Assembly (NCBI GenBank): GCA_029974985.1
Contig: JARKQC010000267.1
Location: 1 to 64,000, forward strand
Direction: 5' to 3'
DNA from: Bacteroidota bacterium
GTDB lineage: Bacteria > Bacteroidota > Ignavibacteria > Kapaibacteriales > UBA2268
DNA length: 64,000 nt
A program made the translations under genes and the position numbers. The notes under the pieces were generated by a model. It was not told the origin of the DNA. It did no database searches and saw only the letters and a program-made list of their open reading frames with translations. Of this stretch, positions 53,216-61,402 are shown in pieces. Positions within the stretch are counted from its first letter, which is position 1; each line of letters starts with the position of its first letter.

Positions 53216-54046
53216 ATGAGTTTAGCAATACAAGACGATAAAAATAAAAAGAAAATTACTACTCTTAGCATTAAAGAAATGAAAAGAATAGGCAGAAAAA
53301 TAGTTTGTCTAACTGCTTATGATGCAATGATGGGTAGGGTTTTTTCCGAAGCTGATGTAGATTTAATATTAGTAGGCGATTCACTCGGAAATGTTTTCCA
53401 AGGATTAGAAACTACTTTATCTGTTACACTTAAACAAATCATTTATCACACAAAAGCTGTCGTTAGAGGCTCTGACCACCCTTTGATTGTTGCAGATATG
53501 CCTTTTATGACGTATCAAGTTACTGCAAACGAAGCTTTGACAAATGCTGGTCAAATTATGAAAGAAACTGGCTGTAGTGCAGTTAAAGTCGAGGGAAGTT
53601 CTCCGGTAGTTATCGAAGCTATAAGGAAAATGACTGAAACGGGAATTCCAGTATTGGGGCATCTTGGTCTCACGCCACAGAGTATAAATCAATTTGGCTC
53701 TTATCGTGCAAGAGGAACAAATCAAGATGAGGCTGAAAGAATTTTTCACGATGCTCACTTATTGCAAGAAGCGGGTGCTTTTGCTGTTGTTTTAGAGAAA
53801 ATCCCGGCAGAACTCGGAAAGAGAATTAGCGAGTCATTATCAATTTCTACAATAGGAATTGGAGCTGGTCCTTACTGCGATGGTCAAATTCTTGTTTGGA
53901 CTGATATGCTTGGGCTGACAACTGATTTTAATCCACGTTTTGTAAGGCATTATTTAAATTTGAATGAATTAATTCTTAATGCTGTAAAATCATATGGTGA
54001 TGATGTAAGAAGTAATAATTTTCCAAATAAATCGGAATCATATTAA
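53216..54046 (+). CDS. panB: 3-methyl-2-oxobutanoate hydroxymethyltransferase
   Basis: 276 residues. It makes ketopantoate from 2-oxoisovalerate and methylene-tetrahydrofolate in pantothenate/CoA synthesis. Signatures are the TAYDAMMGRVFSEADVDLILVGDS start of the barrel, VVADMPF-type DMPFMTYQ, KVEGS, GHLGLTPQSINQFGSYRARG, VLEKIPAELGKRI and GIGAGPYCDGQILVW. The partner panC is also in this window (57023-57910) but on the other strand. Its stop overlaps the next start as TAATG. Confidence 0.96.
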   Translation: MSLAIQDDKNKKKITTLSIKEMKRIGRKIVCLTAYDAMMGRVFSEADVDLILVGDSLGNVFQGLETTLSVTLKQIIYHTKAVVRGSDHPLIVADMPFMTYQVTANEALTNAGQIMKETGCSAVKVEGSSPVVIEAIRKMTETGIPVLGHLGLTPQSINQFGSYRARGTNQDEAERIFHDAHLLQEAGAFAVVLEKIPAELGKRISESLSISTIGIGAGPYCDGQILVWTDMLGLTTDFNPRFVRHYLNLNELILNAVKSYGDDVRSNNFPNKSESY

Positions 54047-54435
54047 TGAATAAATTCGTTTTTGGGATATTTATAATTGTAATTGGATTTACTCTAACGG
54101 CTTGTCCTGATTCAATTTCAAGTCCGAAAGATATTATTTTTCCTGAAACAAATATAAATTATACAAGTCAGGTGGAACCGTTTTTAAATTTAACTTGTGC
54201 TTTTTCGAGTTGTCATGGAAATACATCAACTAATGGAATAATATTAAATGATTATTTTCAGATAATTAGTAAACCGGGTTTGGTTATTCCAGGCGATCCC
54301 GATGGAAGCCTGCTAAATCAGATTATTGAAGAGCGTAAGCCACATTTTACCTATTATGAACGCTCAAATATTACTGAAAATCATATTAGAGGTATGAGGC
54401 AGTGGGTTTTAGAAGGTGCTAAATTAAGTAAGTAA
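54046..54435 (+). CDS. Small lipoprotein with an atypical CX4CH haem-like motif
   Basis: 129 residues. Lipobox LTAC with the lipidated Cys near residue 20, so it is membrane-anchored and exported. The middle has CAFSSCHGN, a Cys-x4-Cys-His sequence that resembles variant c-type haem sites, and the following IILNDYFQIISKPGLVIPGDPDGSLLNQII resembles the region after the haem site in small cytochrome-like domains of planctomycete and Bacteroidota lipoproteins. Haem binding is unproven. Its start overlaps the panB stop (TAATG), so it is translationally coupled to panB, an odd pairing. A strong terminator follows. Confidence 0.65.
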   Translation: MNKFVFGIFIIVIGFTLTACPDSISSPKDIIFPETNINYTSQVEPFLNLTCAFSSCHGNTSTNGIILNDYFQIISKPGLVIPGDPDGSLLNQIIEERKPHFTYYERSNITENHIRGMRQWVLEGAKLSK

Positions 54436-54458
54436 TTCTATTAATTTAAAATTTTATT

Positions 54459-54497
54459 AAAAAAGTCATTCGGACAATTTTCTGAATGACTTTTTTT
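54459..54497. terminator. Bidirectional terminator between converging genes
   Basis: AAAAAAGTCATTC (54459-54471) pairs with GAATGACTTTTTT (54484-54496). The A/T flanks give a T run on both strands, serving the lipoprotein gene (plus) and the nitroreductase gene (minus). Confidence 0.88.
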
Positions 54498-54515
54498 AGT
54501 ATATAAAAATAAACA

Positions 54516-55082
54516 CTAAGGCAATTTTCTTAATTTTTCTGATACGGGAATTCGCTCTTGTGCAGGTGGTATAATTTCGGGATAACCGAGTGCAATAATG
54601 CCCGATATTTTTCCATTTTCTGGTATTCCAAGTAAAGAATGAGTTTGAGTGTTAATACCGAAAGATAGCCAAACCCCTGCAATATCCTTTTCCCAAGCCG
54701 ATAAAAATATATTTTGAATAGCCGCCGCTGTGGACATCGGAAAATCATATTTATCTAAATCGCTTGTTGCAGGAATACTTGAAACAGCAAGTAAAACGGG
54801 AGCATCACCAAAATTTTTTGCAAAATATCTTATAAATTGCTTTCTTTCTTCGGGTAATTCTGGATTTTTTAACGGTCCAGCCTCCATATAATTTTGATAC
54901 ATTTCAGCTAATTTTTGTCTTGTTTCTGGACCAATTAATATAAATTCCCAAGGTTGATTATTTCCGTGAGACGGCGCCCAAGTTCCAGCTTCTAAAATTT
55001 CGAATAATATATCTTCTGAAATTGCTTTTGATAAGAATTTCCGTGCTGTTCTTCTTTTTAAAATAACTTCTTTTAATTCCAT
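54516..55082 (-). CDS. Nitroreductase-family FMN oxidoreductase
   Basis: 188 residues. The N-terminal phosphate-binding basic segment LKRRTARKFLSKAI and the SHGNNQPWEFILIG segment are typical of small FMN-dependent nitroreductases, as is the C-terminal IIALGYPEIIPP. These flavoproteins reduce nitro groups or quinones with NAD(P)H in the cytoplasm; the true substrate is unknown. It lies 53 bp after a small FMN-binding protein gene. Confidence 0.9.
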   Translation of the reverse strand: MELKEVILKRRTARKFLSKAISEDILFEILEAGTWAPSHGNNQPWEFILIGPETRQKLAEMYQNYMEAGPLKNPELPEERKQFIRYFAKNFGDAPVLLAVSSIPATSDLDKYDFPMSTAAAIQNIFLSAWEKDIAGVWLSFGINTQTHSLLGIPENGKISGIIALGYPEIIPPAQERIPVSEKLRKLP

Positions 55083-55135
55083 TATATTCTATAAATTTAT
55101 GAATAAAAAATTAATAATTTCATTTGGAAATACAA

Positions 55136-55507
55136 TTATAAAGTTTGAGTAATTGATTCTGGTTTAATTTCTAATACTGCTCTTGCCCAAGGGTAATCTT
55201 TTTTAATAATTTCATATTCTGATCCCGAATATTGAAATTTTGCACAAGCTCGAATAAGAAAGCCCGTTCCTTTTGAATTAAATCCCATAACTTCTCTACT
55301 CCCTAAAGTCAAAAGAACTTTATTATTGTAATTAATATTCGATTCAGTTTTTTTCATACCTCCGACTGGCAATAATATTCTATTATCATCAGTAATTCTT
55401 AAATAACTATTCCAAGTATTTGATATATGAAAATCATTTTCACCTTGACTTGCAATAGCAACAACGCCTTCGTATTTTAATACTTCTTTAAATTTTTCAC
55501 TAATCAT
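55136..55507 (-). CDS. Pyridoxamine 5'-phosphate oxidase-like FMN-binding protein
   Basis: 123 residues, a single split-barrel domain: VVAIASQGENDFHISNTWNSYLRI, ILLPVGGMKKTESNI, VLLTLGSREV and GFLIRACAKFQYSG. Similar small proteins bind FMN or haem and have no settled reaction. It is not the pyridoxine biosynthesis enzyme, which is larger. Neighbouring nitroreductase is also a flavoprotein. Preceded by an AT-rich gap of 132 bp before ruvC's end. Confidence 0.78.
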   Translation of the reverse strand: MISEKFKEVLKYEGVVAIASQGENDFHISNTWNSYLRITDDNRILLPVGGMKKTESNINYNNKVLLTLGSREVMGFNSKGTGFLIRACAKFQYSGSEYEIIKKDYPWARAVLEIKPESITQTL

Positions 55508-55639
55508 ATATTTAATAAATTGTGTATATTTTTGAAAATGTTAATATTTGATTTAGTTATAATCAACGTTTTAAAATATAATTAATTATATGTAATATTC
55601 TATATATGATAATTTATATTGATATATACATATCAATTT

Positions 55640-56179
55640 TTAACGAATAATTCTTTTTGGATTATTTTTTATAAAATTTTTCCAATCAGAGCTATTTGAG
55701 CTAATTGTATTAATTCGAAGAGTATGGCAAATTGCAATAGACAAAGCGTCTGTAGCGTCAAAAAATTCATAAGTCTCATTAATATTTAATAATTTTTTAA
55801 CCATATATCGAACTTGCTCTTTACTTGCACTTCCCAAGCCCGTAACTGATTTTTTAACTTCTTTTGGAGAATATTCTTTTATTGGAACTTCTTTAAGTGT
55901 AACTGCAAGCATTGCGGCGGCTCTTGCGTGAGATAATTTCATCATTGATTGAACATTTTTTCCATAAAAGATTGATTCAAAAGAGCTTTCATCTGGTAAA
56001 GTTCGTTCTAAAACAGTGGTCAATCGTTCAAATATATGTTTAAGCCGCAAAGGGAAAGTTTCTTCCTTTTTTGCGGCTTTAATAACACCATATTCGACTA
56101 ATTTTAGTTTATTATTCTCGAAATCAATAACACCATAACCACAAATAATCGAACCCGGATCTATTCCTAATACTCGCAT
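55640..56179 (-). CDS. ruvC: Holliday junction endodeoxyribonuclease RuvC
   Basis: 179 residues. The catalytic acids are visible: Asp7 in MRVLGIDPGS, Glu in SFESIFYGKNVQS, and the terminal pair in FFDATDALSIAICH. SHARAAAML and the SPKEVKKSVTGLGSASKEQV segment are typical of RuvC. It cuts four-way DNA junctions after RuvAB branch migration. It lies 27 bp after yebC on the minus strand, a common neighbour pair in bacteria. Confidence 0.96.
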   Translation of the reverse strand: MRVLGIDPGSIICGYGVIDFENNKLKLVEYGVIKAAKKEETFPLRLKHIFERLTTVLERTLPDESSFESIFYGKNVQSMMKLSHARAAAMLAVTLKEVPIKEYSPKEVKKSVTGLGSASKEQVRYMVKKLLNINETYEFFDATDALSIAICHTLRINTISSNSSDWKNFIKNNPKRIIR

Positions 56180-56206
56180 AATAACATTTTAATTAAGCAT
56201 TATTTT

Positions 56207-56956
56207 TTAGTCTAACTGGTCTGCAATATTATCATCAATTTCCATATTGTGATAAACATTCTGAACATCGTCGTGTTCTTCGAAAGCATCAATAAATTTC
56301 AATATTTTCTTAGCATCATCAAGATTTGTGATTTTTATAGTATCTTTTGGAACATATTCTAATTTACCTTCTTCAATTTCAAAATTACTCTCTTCAAAAT
56401 ATTTCATTGCGTTACCAAATTCAGTCATTTGACAAATAATTCTTGAACTTTCTTCATCCCACTCTATATCATCAGCACCAGCTTCGAGAAGGTACTCGAG
56501 GAACTCTTCTTCTGATTTTCCATTAGTTTTGATAGAAATTACGCCTTTGCGTTCAAAATTCCAAGCTACGGAATTAGTTTCACCCATATTTCCACCTAAT
56601 TTACCAAATAAGGCGCGGATTTCTGCAACTGTTCTAATTTTTTTATCTGTAACAGTTTCAAGAATTATAGCAACTCCGCTCGGAGCATATCCTTCATAAG
56701 TAATTTCTTCATATTGAACTCCTTCAATTTCGCCCGTACCTTTTTTAATAGCACGCGTAATATTATCACTTGGCATATTTACAGCTTTTGCGTTTTGAAC
56801 TGCAAGTCTCAATCGTGGATTAGCAGTAATATCTCCACCACCTTCGCGTGCAGAAACTGTAATTTCTTTTGCTAATCGAGTAAAAATTCTTCCTCGAATA
56901 GCATCTTGTTTTCCCTTTCTATGCTTGATATTTGCCCATTTACTATGTCCAGCCAT
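56207..56956 (-). CDS. yebC: YebC/PmpR-family regulatory or ribosome-associated protein
   Basis: 249 residues. Family start MAGHSKWANIKHRKGKQDAIRGRIFTRL, AREGGGDITANPRLRLAV, NMPSDNITRAIKKGTGE, EITYEGYAPSGVAI and GGNMGETNSVAWNFERKG. YebC proteins were long viewed as DNA-binding regulators; recent work in other bacteria links some to relief of ribosome stalling. A -7-like TACTTTTG sits at 57003-56996. Between panC (66 bp upstream) and ruvC. Confidence 0.95.
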   Translation of the reverse strand: MAGHSKWANIKHRKGKQDAIRGRIFTRLAKEITVSAREGGGDITANPRLRLAVQNAKAVNMPSDNITRAIKKGTGEIEGVQYEEITYEGYAPSGVAIILETVTDKKIRTVAEIRALFGKLGGNMGETNSVAWNFERKGVISIKTNGKSEEEFLEYLLEAGADDIEWDEESSRIICQMTEFGNAMKYFEESNFEIEEGKLEYVPKDTIKITNLDDAKKILKFIDAFEEHDDVQNVYHNMEIDDNIADQLD

Positions 56957-57022
56957 AATTTACCATCTATTTTTAATTTAACAATATATATTTTTCAAAA
57001 GTAAGTAAAATGATTGAATAAA

Positions 57023-57910
57023 TTAGGAACTTATAAAATTTTTTTCATTTAATTGATAAGGTATTTTAATCAACATATTATCTATCAACCTTGTTTTATC
57101 AATTATTACAGCTAATAATATAACAACTTCATCGCCGGGTAAAAATATATCAGGCTCTTCTAAAGTATCAGCTAATGCAATTGAGGCATAATCAATTTTT
57201 ATATTTGGAACGCTTCTTAGTGTGAAATGAATAGTTGAATTTATTTTTTTTCTATCAGTCTCGCCTTTTGCTATTAATTTTTTGGTTTCTTCCATTGAAT
57301 AGAACAAAATTCCAGCTTTTGTGCGATTTTCTTCTGATAAATATGAATTTCTCGAACTCATTGCCAAACCATTTACTTCTCTAATAGTTGGAGCAACAAT
57401 TATATCAATTCCAAAATTCAAATCTTGGTTTAATCTTTTTATTACTAATGATTGTTGATAATCTTTTTGTCCAAATACTGCGATGTGAGGCATTGTTGCA
57501 TTAAATAATTTTGCAACAACTGTCGCTACACCTTGAAAATGTGATGGTCTAAAAGCACCTTCAAACTTCTCTGCAATATTTGAAATCACAATAGAAGAAG
57601 AAAAACCTTTTGGATACATATCAAGTGTTTCTGGAAAAAATATATAATCAACTCCATATTCTTTACATAATTCAAAATCTCTATCAAAATCACGTGGATA
57701 TTTATTATAATCTTCGTTTGGTGCGAATTGAGTTGGATTTACAAATAATGATAATATACAAATATCCGAAATTTCTTTAGCTTTTTCTACAAGGCTTAAA
57801 TGCCCTTTGTGTAAATATCCCATCGTAGGAACAAGTGCGATTTTTTTTCCTAAAAGTTTTTGCTCGAAGGAAATTTTTTGCATATCAGAAATTTTATTAA
57901 TTATCTGCAT
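57023..57910 (-). CDS. panC: Pantoate-beta-alanine ligase (pantothenate synthetase)
   Basis: 295 residues. ATP-dependent joining of pantoate and beta-alanine. Motifs: VPTMGYLHKGHLSLV (HIGH-like), LFVNPTQFAPNEDYNKYPRDF, FRPSHFQGVATVV, FGQKDYQQ and LAMSSRNSYLS (KMSKS-like). Its start overlaps the ftsY stop (TAATG at 57910), so the two are translationally coupled. Confidence 0.97.
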   Translation of the reverse strand: MQIINKISDMQKISFEQKLLGKKIALVPTMGYLHKGHLSLVEKAKEISDICILSLFVNPTQFAPNEDYNKYPRDFDRDFELCKEYGVDYIFFPETLDMYPKGFSSSIVISNIAEKFEGAFRPSHFQGVATVVAKLFNATMPHIAVFGQKDYQQSLVIKRLNQDLNFGIDIIVAPTIREVNGLAMSSRNSYLSEENRTKAGILFYSMEETKKLIAKGETDRKKINSTIHFTLRSVPNIKIDYASIALADTLEEPDIFLPGDEVVILLAVIIDKTRLIDNMLIKIPYQLNEKNFISS

Positions 57911-58971
57911 TACTCAGATATCTCCTTAACTTCGTCTTCATCGTTATCTAATCCAAACAATGCTTCTACGAATAAACTTGGGTCAAAAACTTGTAAATCA
58001 TCAATTTTTTCACCTACACCAATAAATCTAACGGGTATTTTCAGCTCATTAGCTATTGGGATAACAACTCCACCCTTTGCAGTTCCATCGAGTTTTGTAA
58101 GAATAATACCAGTTATATTAGCAACTTTTGAAAATTCTTTTGCTTGTTGAACTGCATTTTGTCCCGTAGTAGCATCGAGTACTAAAAATACTTCGTTAGG
58201 TGCATTGGCTTTTAATTTTTTCATCACTCTACTTAATTTTTCGAGTTCCTGCATTAGATTTACTTTATTATGAAGTCTGCCCGCAGTATCAATCATAACA
58301 ACATCTTTTGAATGAGCTATAGCAGATTTTAATGTATCGAAAACGACCGATCCGGGATCTGCTCCTTTTGATTGCTGGATAATATCAACGCCAGCGCGTT
58401 CAGCCCATACTTCGAGCTGTTCATTTGCGGCGGCTCTAAATGTATCTGCCGCTCCTATGATTACATTTTTTCCTGCATTTTTATAATTATATGCTAATTT
58501 GCCGATAGTTGTTGTTTTTCCTGCACCATTTACACCAATCACCATAATAACGTGTGGTTTATCATTATTATCTATTTCATATAATTTATCATTATGCGAG
58601 GATTCTGATTTCATTAATATTTCATAAATTTCTTCTTTTAGAATTTTATATAAATCTTCCGCTTCTTCAAAACCCTCTTTTTTAACTCTATATCTTAATT
58701 TCTCAATAATTTCTTCGGAGCTAATAACTCCAATATCAGCAGTCAGCAATATTTCTTCGATTTCATCAATCAGTTTATCATCAATTTTTCGCCCAACTCC
58801 TAATAAACCTTGAAATTTATCAACAAATGATTTACGTGTTTTTTGTAATCCATCTTTGATTTTAACATATTTTATCGCTTCGCTTGCCTGACTAAGAACG
58901 GAGCTAACTTTTTCTTGAACTTTGTCGGCTTGTTCGGCAAATTTTTCTTTAAGTTTTGAAAAGAAACTCAT
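57910..58971 (-). CDS. ftsY: Signal recognition particle receptor FtsY
   Basis: 353 residues with a short N-terminal A domain ([19 protein letters not shown]), helical N domain and GTPase G domain: [15 protein letters not shown] (P-loop at 146-153), [21 protein letters not shown] and [13 protein letters not shown]. It docks the ribosome-SRP complex to the membrane for co-translational insertion. First gene of the ftsY-panC-yebC-ruvC run. Confidence 0.97.
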   Translation of the reverse strand: MSFFSKLKEKFAEQADKVQEKVSSVLSQASEAIKYVKIKDGLQKTRKSFVDKFQGLLGVGRKIDDKLIDEIEEILLTADIGVISSEEIIEKLRYRVKKEGFEEAEDLYKILKEEIYEILMKSESSHNDKLYEIDNNDKPHVIMVIGVNGAGKTTTIGKLAYNYKNAGKNVIIGAADTFRAAANEQLEVWAERAGVDIIQQSKGADPGSVVFDTLKSAIAHSKDVVMIDTAGRLHNKVNLMQELEKLSRVMKKLKANAPNEVFLVLDATTGQNAVQQAKEFSKVANITGIILTKLDGTAKGGVVIPIANELKIPVRFIGVGEKIDDLQVFDPSLFVEALFGLDNDEDEVKEISE

Positions 58972-59033
58972 TACATTATTTTCCTATTTTAACATTTTTT
59001 ACAATTCAATAAACTATAATTATTTCTAAAAAA

Positions 59034-60017
59034 TTAAAACATACAGCTAATAATTTCATTTTTACTAATATTTTTAAAATAATCATCTATATTAATTTTT
59101 GATAAAACTTCATTTATAGCAGATTCTTCGTGTTTTTTACTAATTAACATTTTTTCAAACTCCTCGGTATCTAATGTATTAAAATAATCTCCATAAATTT
59201 TACATTCACTAATATATCCATCGTTTACATTAAGATTAATTTCAATACTTCCGCCACTTTCTGTTTTAACTAATTTATTGAAATTATATTTTGCTTGATA
59301 ACCAAAATTCCATTCCCAAGTGCTATATTTTTGCTCAGCTAATTTTTGAATTTCTGTTTTATCATATTCATTTAATTCATATAATTCAGAATCTGAATAC
59401 TTATTTTTAATATGCTCCATTATCATATTTGTAAACTCATTTAAAGATAAATTAGTTTTTAGATATTCAGAAATATTTGTAACTCTTGAGCGTACTGATT
59501 TAACGGTCTTATCTTGATATTTTAATGGATTTACATTTAAAGCCGCACTTAAATCTTTCATTTCGGAAGCAAAAAGCAAAGTACCGTGCTGTAATACTCT
59601 TTGTCTAACGACGTGCATTGCATTTCCCGAGAATTTTTTACCATCAATAGTTAAATCATTCCGTCCTTCGAATTTAGCGGGAATATCGAGTTTTTGCAAT
59701 ACTTCTAAAATTGGTTCTGTATATTTTCTAAAATCAACGGGAAATCCTTCTTTTGAATTCATAATAAAAGTAAAATTAAGATTTCCTAAATCGTGAAATA
59801 CTGCTCCACCGCCAGATAAACGTCTAACTACTTTAATATTTTTCTCTTTAACATACTCAACATTAATTTCAGACAAAGTATTTTGATGTTTTCCTACTAT
59901 AATAGCATTATCATTACGCCACAACATAAAAATATCTTCATCAAATTTATTAAAAAGATAATCTTCTGTCGCCATATTAAAATATGGTTCAATAGAATTA
60001 TTATATATACATAGCAT
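59034..60017 (-). CDS. lplA: Lipoate-protein ligase
   Basis: 327 residues. Catalytic-domain motifs: NMATEDYLF, RNDNAIIVGKHQNTLSEIN, RRLSGGGAVFHDLGNLNFTF, GRNDLTIDGKKFSGNAM (with the conserved Lys) and a C-terminal accessory domain (WNFGYQAKYNFNKLV, GGSIEINLNVNDG). It adenylates lipoate and attaches it to E2 and GcvH lysines. The full-length form suggests use of free lipoate. A -7-like TATTTTTG (60059-60052) lies upstream, divergent from that of rsmI. Confidence 0.93.
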   Translation of the reverse strand: MLCIYNNSIEPYFNMATEDYLFNKFDEDIFMLWRNDNAIIVGKHQNTLSEINVEYVKEKNIKVVRRLSGGGAVFHDLGNLNFTFIMNSKEGFPVDFRKYTEPILEVLQKLDIPAKFEGRNDLTIDGKKFSGNAMHVVRQRVLQHGTLLFASEMKDLSAALNVNPLKYQDKTVKSVRSRVTNISEYLKTNLSLNEFTNMIMEHIKNKYSDSELYELNEYDKTEIQKLAEQKYSTWEWNFGYQAKYNFNKLVKTESGGSIEINLNVNDGYISECKIYGDYFNTLDTEEFEKMLISKKHEESAINEVLSKINIDDYFKNISKNEIISCMF

Positions 60018-60051
60018 TTTTAAATTTCCGATAAATATTTGTAAAATAATG

Positions 60052-60073
60052 CAAAAATAATTAATTATATTTG
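60052..60073. promoter_or_regulatory. Divergent -7 elements between lplA and rsmI
   Basis: Minus strand TATTTTTG (60059-60052) for lplA and plus strand TATATTTG (60066-60073) for rsmI, both exact TAnnTTTG. The -33 TTTG on the rsmI side (60038-60041) is 24 nt away, longer than usual. Confidence 0.35.
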
Positions 60074-60111
60074 TATTCGTACACTTTACATAAAATAAAA
60101 TAGTTTATTAA

Positions 60112-61302
60112 ATGAATATTCAAGAATCCACTCCTTCGCAAGGTAAACTTTACCTTGTTTCTACTCCTATTGGCAATAAAGATGATATAACTTTACGTGC
60201 CATTAATACTATTAAAAGATGTGATATAGTTGTTTGTGAAGAAATAAAAATGGGTGCATTAACTCTCAAAAACCTAAATCTATCTAAAGAAATGATATCT
60301 TTGAATGAAAATAATGAATCAGAGATGACTTCTGAAATAATTAATTTACTTAGAAATGGGCAAAAAATTGCATTAATTTCTGACGCGGGCACTCCTATTT
60401 TTGCAGACCCCGGACTATATCTTGTTAGACAAGCAATATCAAATAATATTGATATTGAAGTTGTACCGGGAGTTTCGAGTATAATGACTGCTATCATTAG
60501 AAGTGGATTCGAGTTATATGAATTTCTTTATGCTGGATTTTTACCTCGTAAAAATGAGGAGCGTGATAGAAAATTACAGAAATTAGCTCGTGAACGTCGA
60601 ACAGTTGTTGTTTTTGAAACTCCATACAGATTAAATTCTTTGTTGGAAGCATTAGCACGAATTTTACCAAACAGAAAAGCTTATATTGGTATGAATCTTA
60701 CTATGGTTTATGAATCCCATCATTATGGTACTTTTTCTGAATTATTTAAAAAATTTGAAAATTCAAAAACTAAATCAGAATTTATTATTGTTATGGAAGG
60801 CGATAAAGAATGGTTAGAAAATAGAAATATTAAAGCACAACAAAATAATGATGAAGATTTTGATAACGAAATTTATGATGATGACGATGATGAACCAGTA
60901 GTTTATGAATATCCTGTAAAAGCTCATCAAAAAACCGATTTTGACAATAGAAAAGCTACTTATAATACTAGACCATTTTCATCAACTGCTGGTGGAAATC
61001 GTTACAAAAAATCTAATACTGGTACTAAAGATAGAAATTATTCAAAAGATAAACCAAGAAGAGACGACAGAAGCTCTTTCAGAAGAGATAGAGATTTTCA
61101 AAAAAGAGATGATAGAAGCTCTTTCGGTAAAGATAGAGATTTTCAAAAAAGAGATGACAGAAGCTCTTTCGGTAAAGATAGAACTCCTAAAGGAGCGCCA
61201 AATAAGTTTAAAAAAGATATTGGTTCTTCATCTTTTTCAGATAAAAAGAAATTTGGAAAATTTGATAAAAAGAAAAGTTTTACATCGCGAAAATTTCGTT
61301 AA
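60112..61302 (+). CDS. rsmI: RsmI-family 16S rRNA 2'-O-methyltransferase with long basic repeat tail
   Basis: 396 residues. Residues 1-235 are a tetrapyrrole-methylase-type RsmI core: LYLVSTPIGNKDDITLRAINTI, VCEEIKMG (usually CEDTR), ISDAGTPIFADPG (usually SDAGTPxxxDPG), VPGVSS and GFLPRKNEERD. It 2'-O-methylates C1402 in 16S rRNA. After an acidic stretch (NDEDFDNEIYDDDDDEP) comes a ~130-residue Arg/Lys/Asp/Ser-rich tail with three copies of a 15-residue unit containing DDRSSF, absent from ordinary RsmI. The tail probably binds RNA or ribosomes. A change in core motifs means the precise target is less certain. Confidence 0.8.
   Translation: MNIQESTPSQGKLYLVSTPIGNKDDITLRAINTIKRCDIVVCEEIKMGALTLKNLNLSKEMISLNENNESEMTSEIINLLRNGQKIALISDAGTPIFADPGLYLVRQAISNNIDIEVVPGVSSIMTAIIRSGFELYEFLYAGFLPRKNEERDRKLQKLARERRTVVVFETPYRLNSLLEALARILPNRKAYIGMNLTMVYESHHYGTFSELFKKFENSKTKSEFIIVMEGDKEWLENRNIKAQQNNDEDFDNEIYDDDDDEPVVYEYPVKAHQKTDFDNRKATYNTRPFSSTAGGNRYKKSNTGTKDRNYSKDKPRRDDRSSFRRDRDFQKRDDRSSFGKDRDFQKRDDRSSFGKDRTPKGAPNKFKKDIGSSSFSDKKKFGKFDKKKSFTSRKFR
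61063..61188 (+). repeat. 45-bp tandem repeats in the rsmI tail
   Basis: Units start at 61063, 61108 and 61153 (period exactly 45 bp, third incomplete). Each encodes DDRSSF, then G/R-K/R-DRDFQKR. Units 2 and 3 are nearly identical in DNA. Confidence 0.88.
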
Positions 61303-61402
61303 AATAAATTTTCTTATTTATAGTTAAGAGAAAAATAAAACAATTCTTTCAATAATTATTAACTTATATAAGTTTTTAATATTATTATTTTTTAATAATA
61401 AA

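Noticed and set aside
55618..55640. Hairpin ATTGATAT/ATATCAAT after ruvC as a terminator
   Set aside because: The T run is on the plus strand, where no gene ends; on the ruvC strand there is none.
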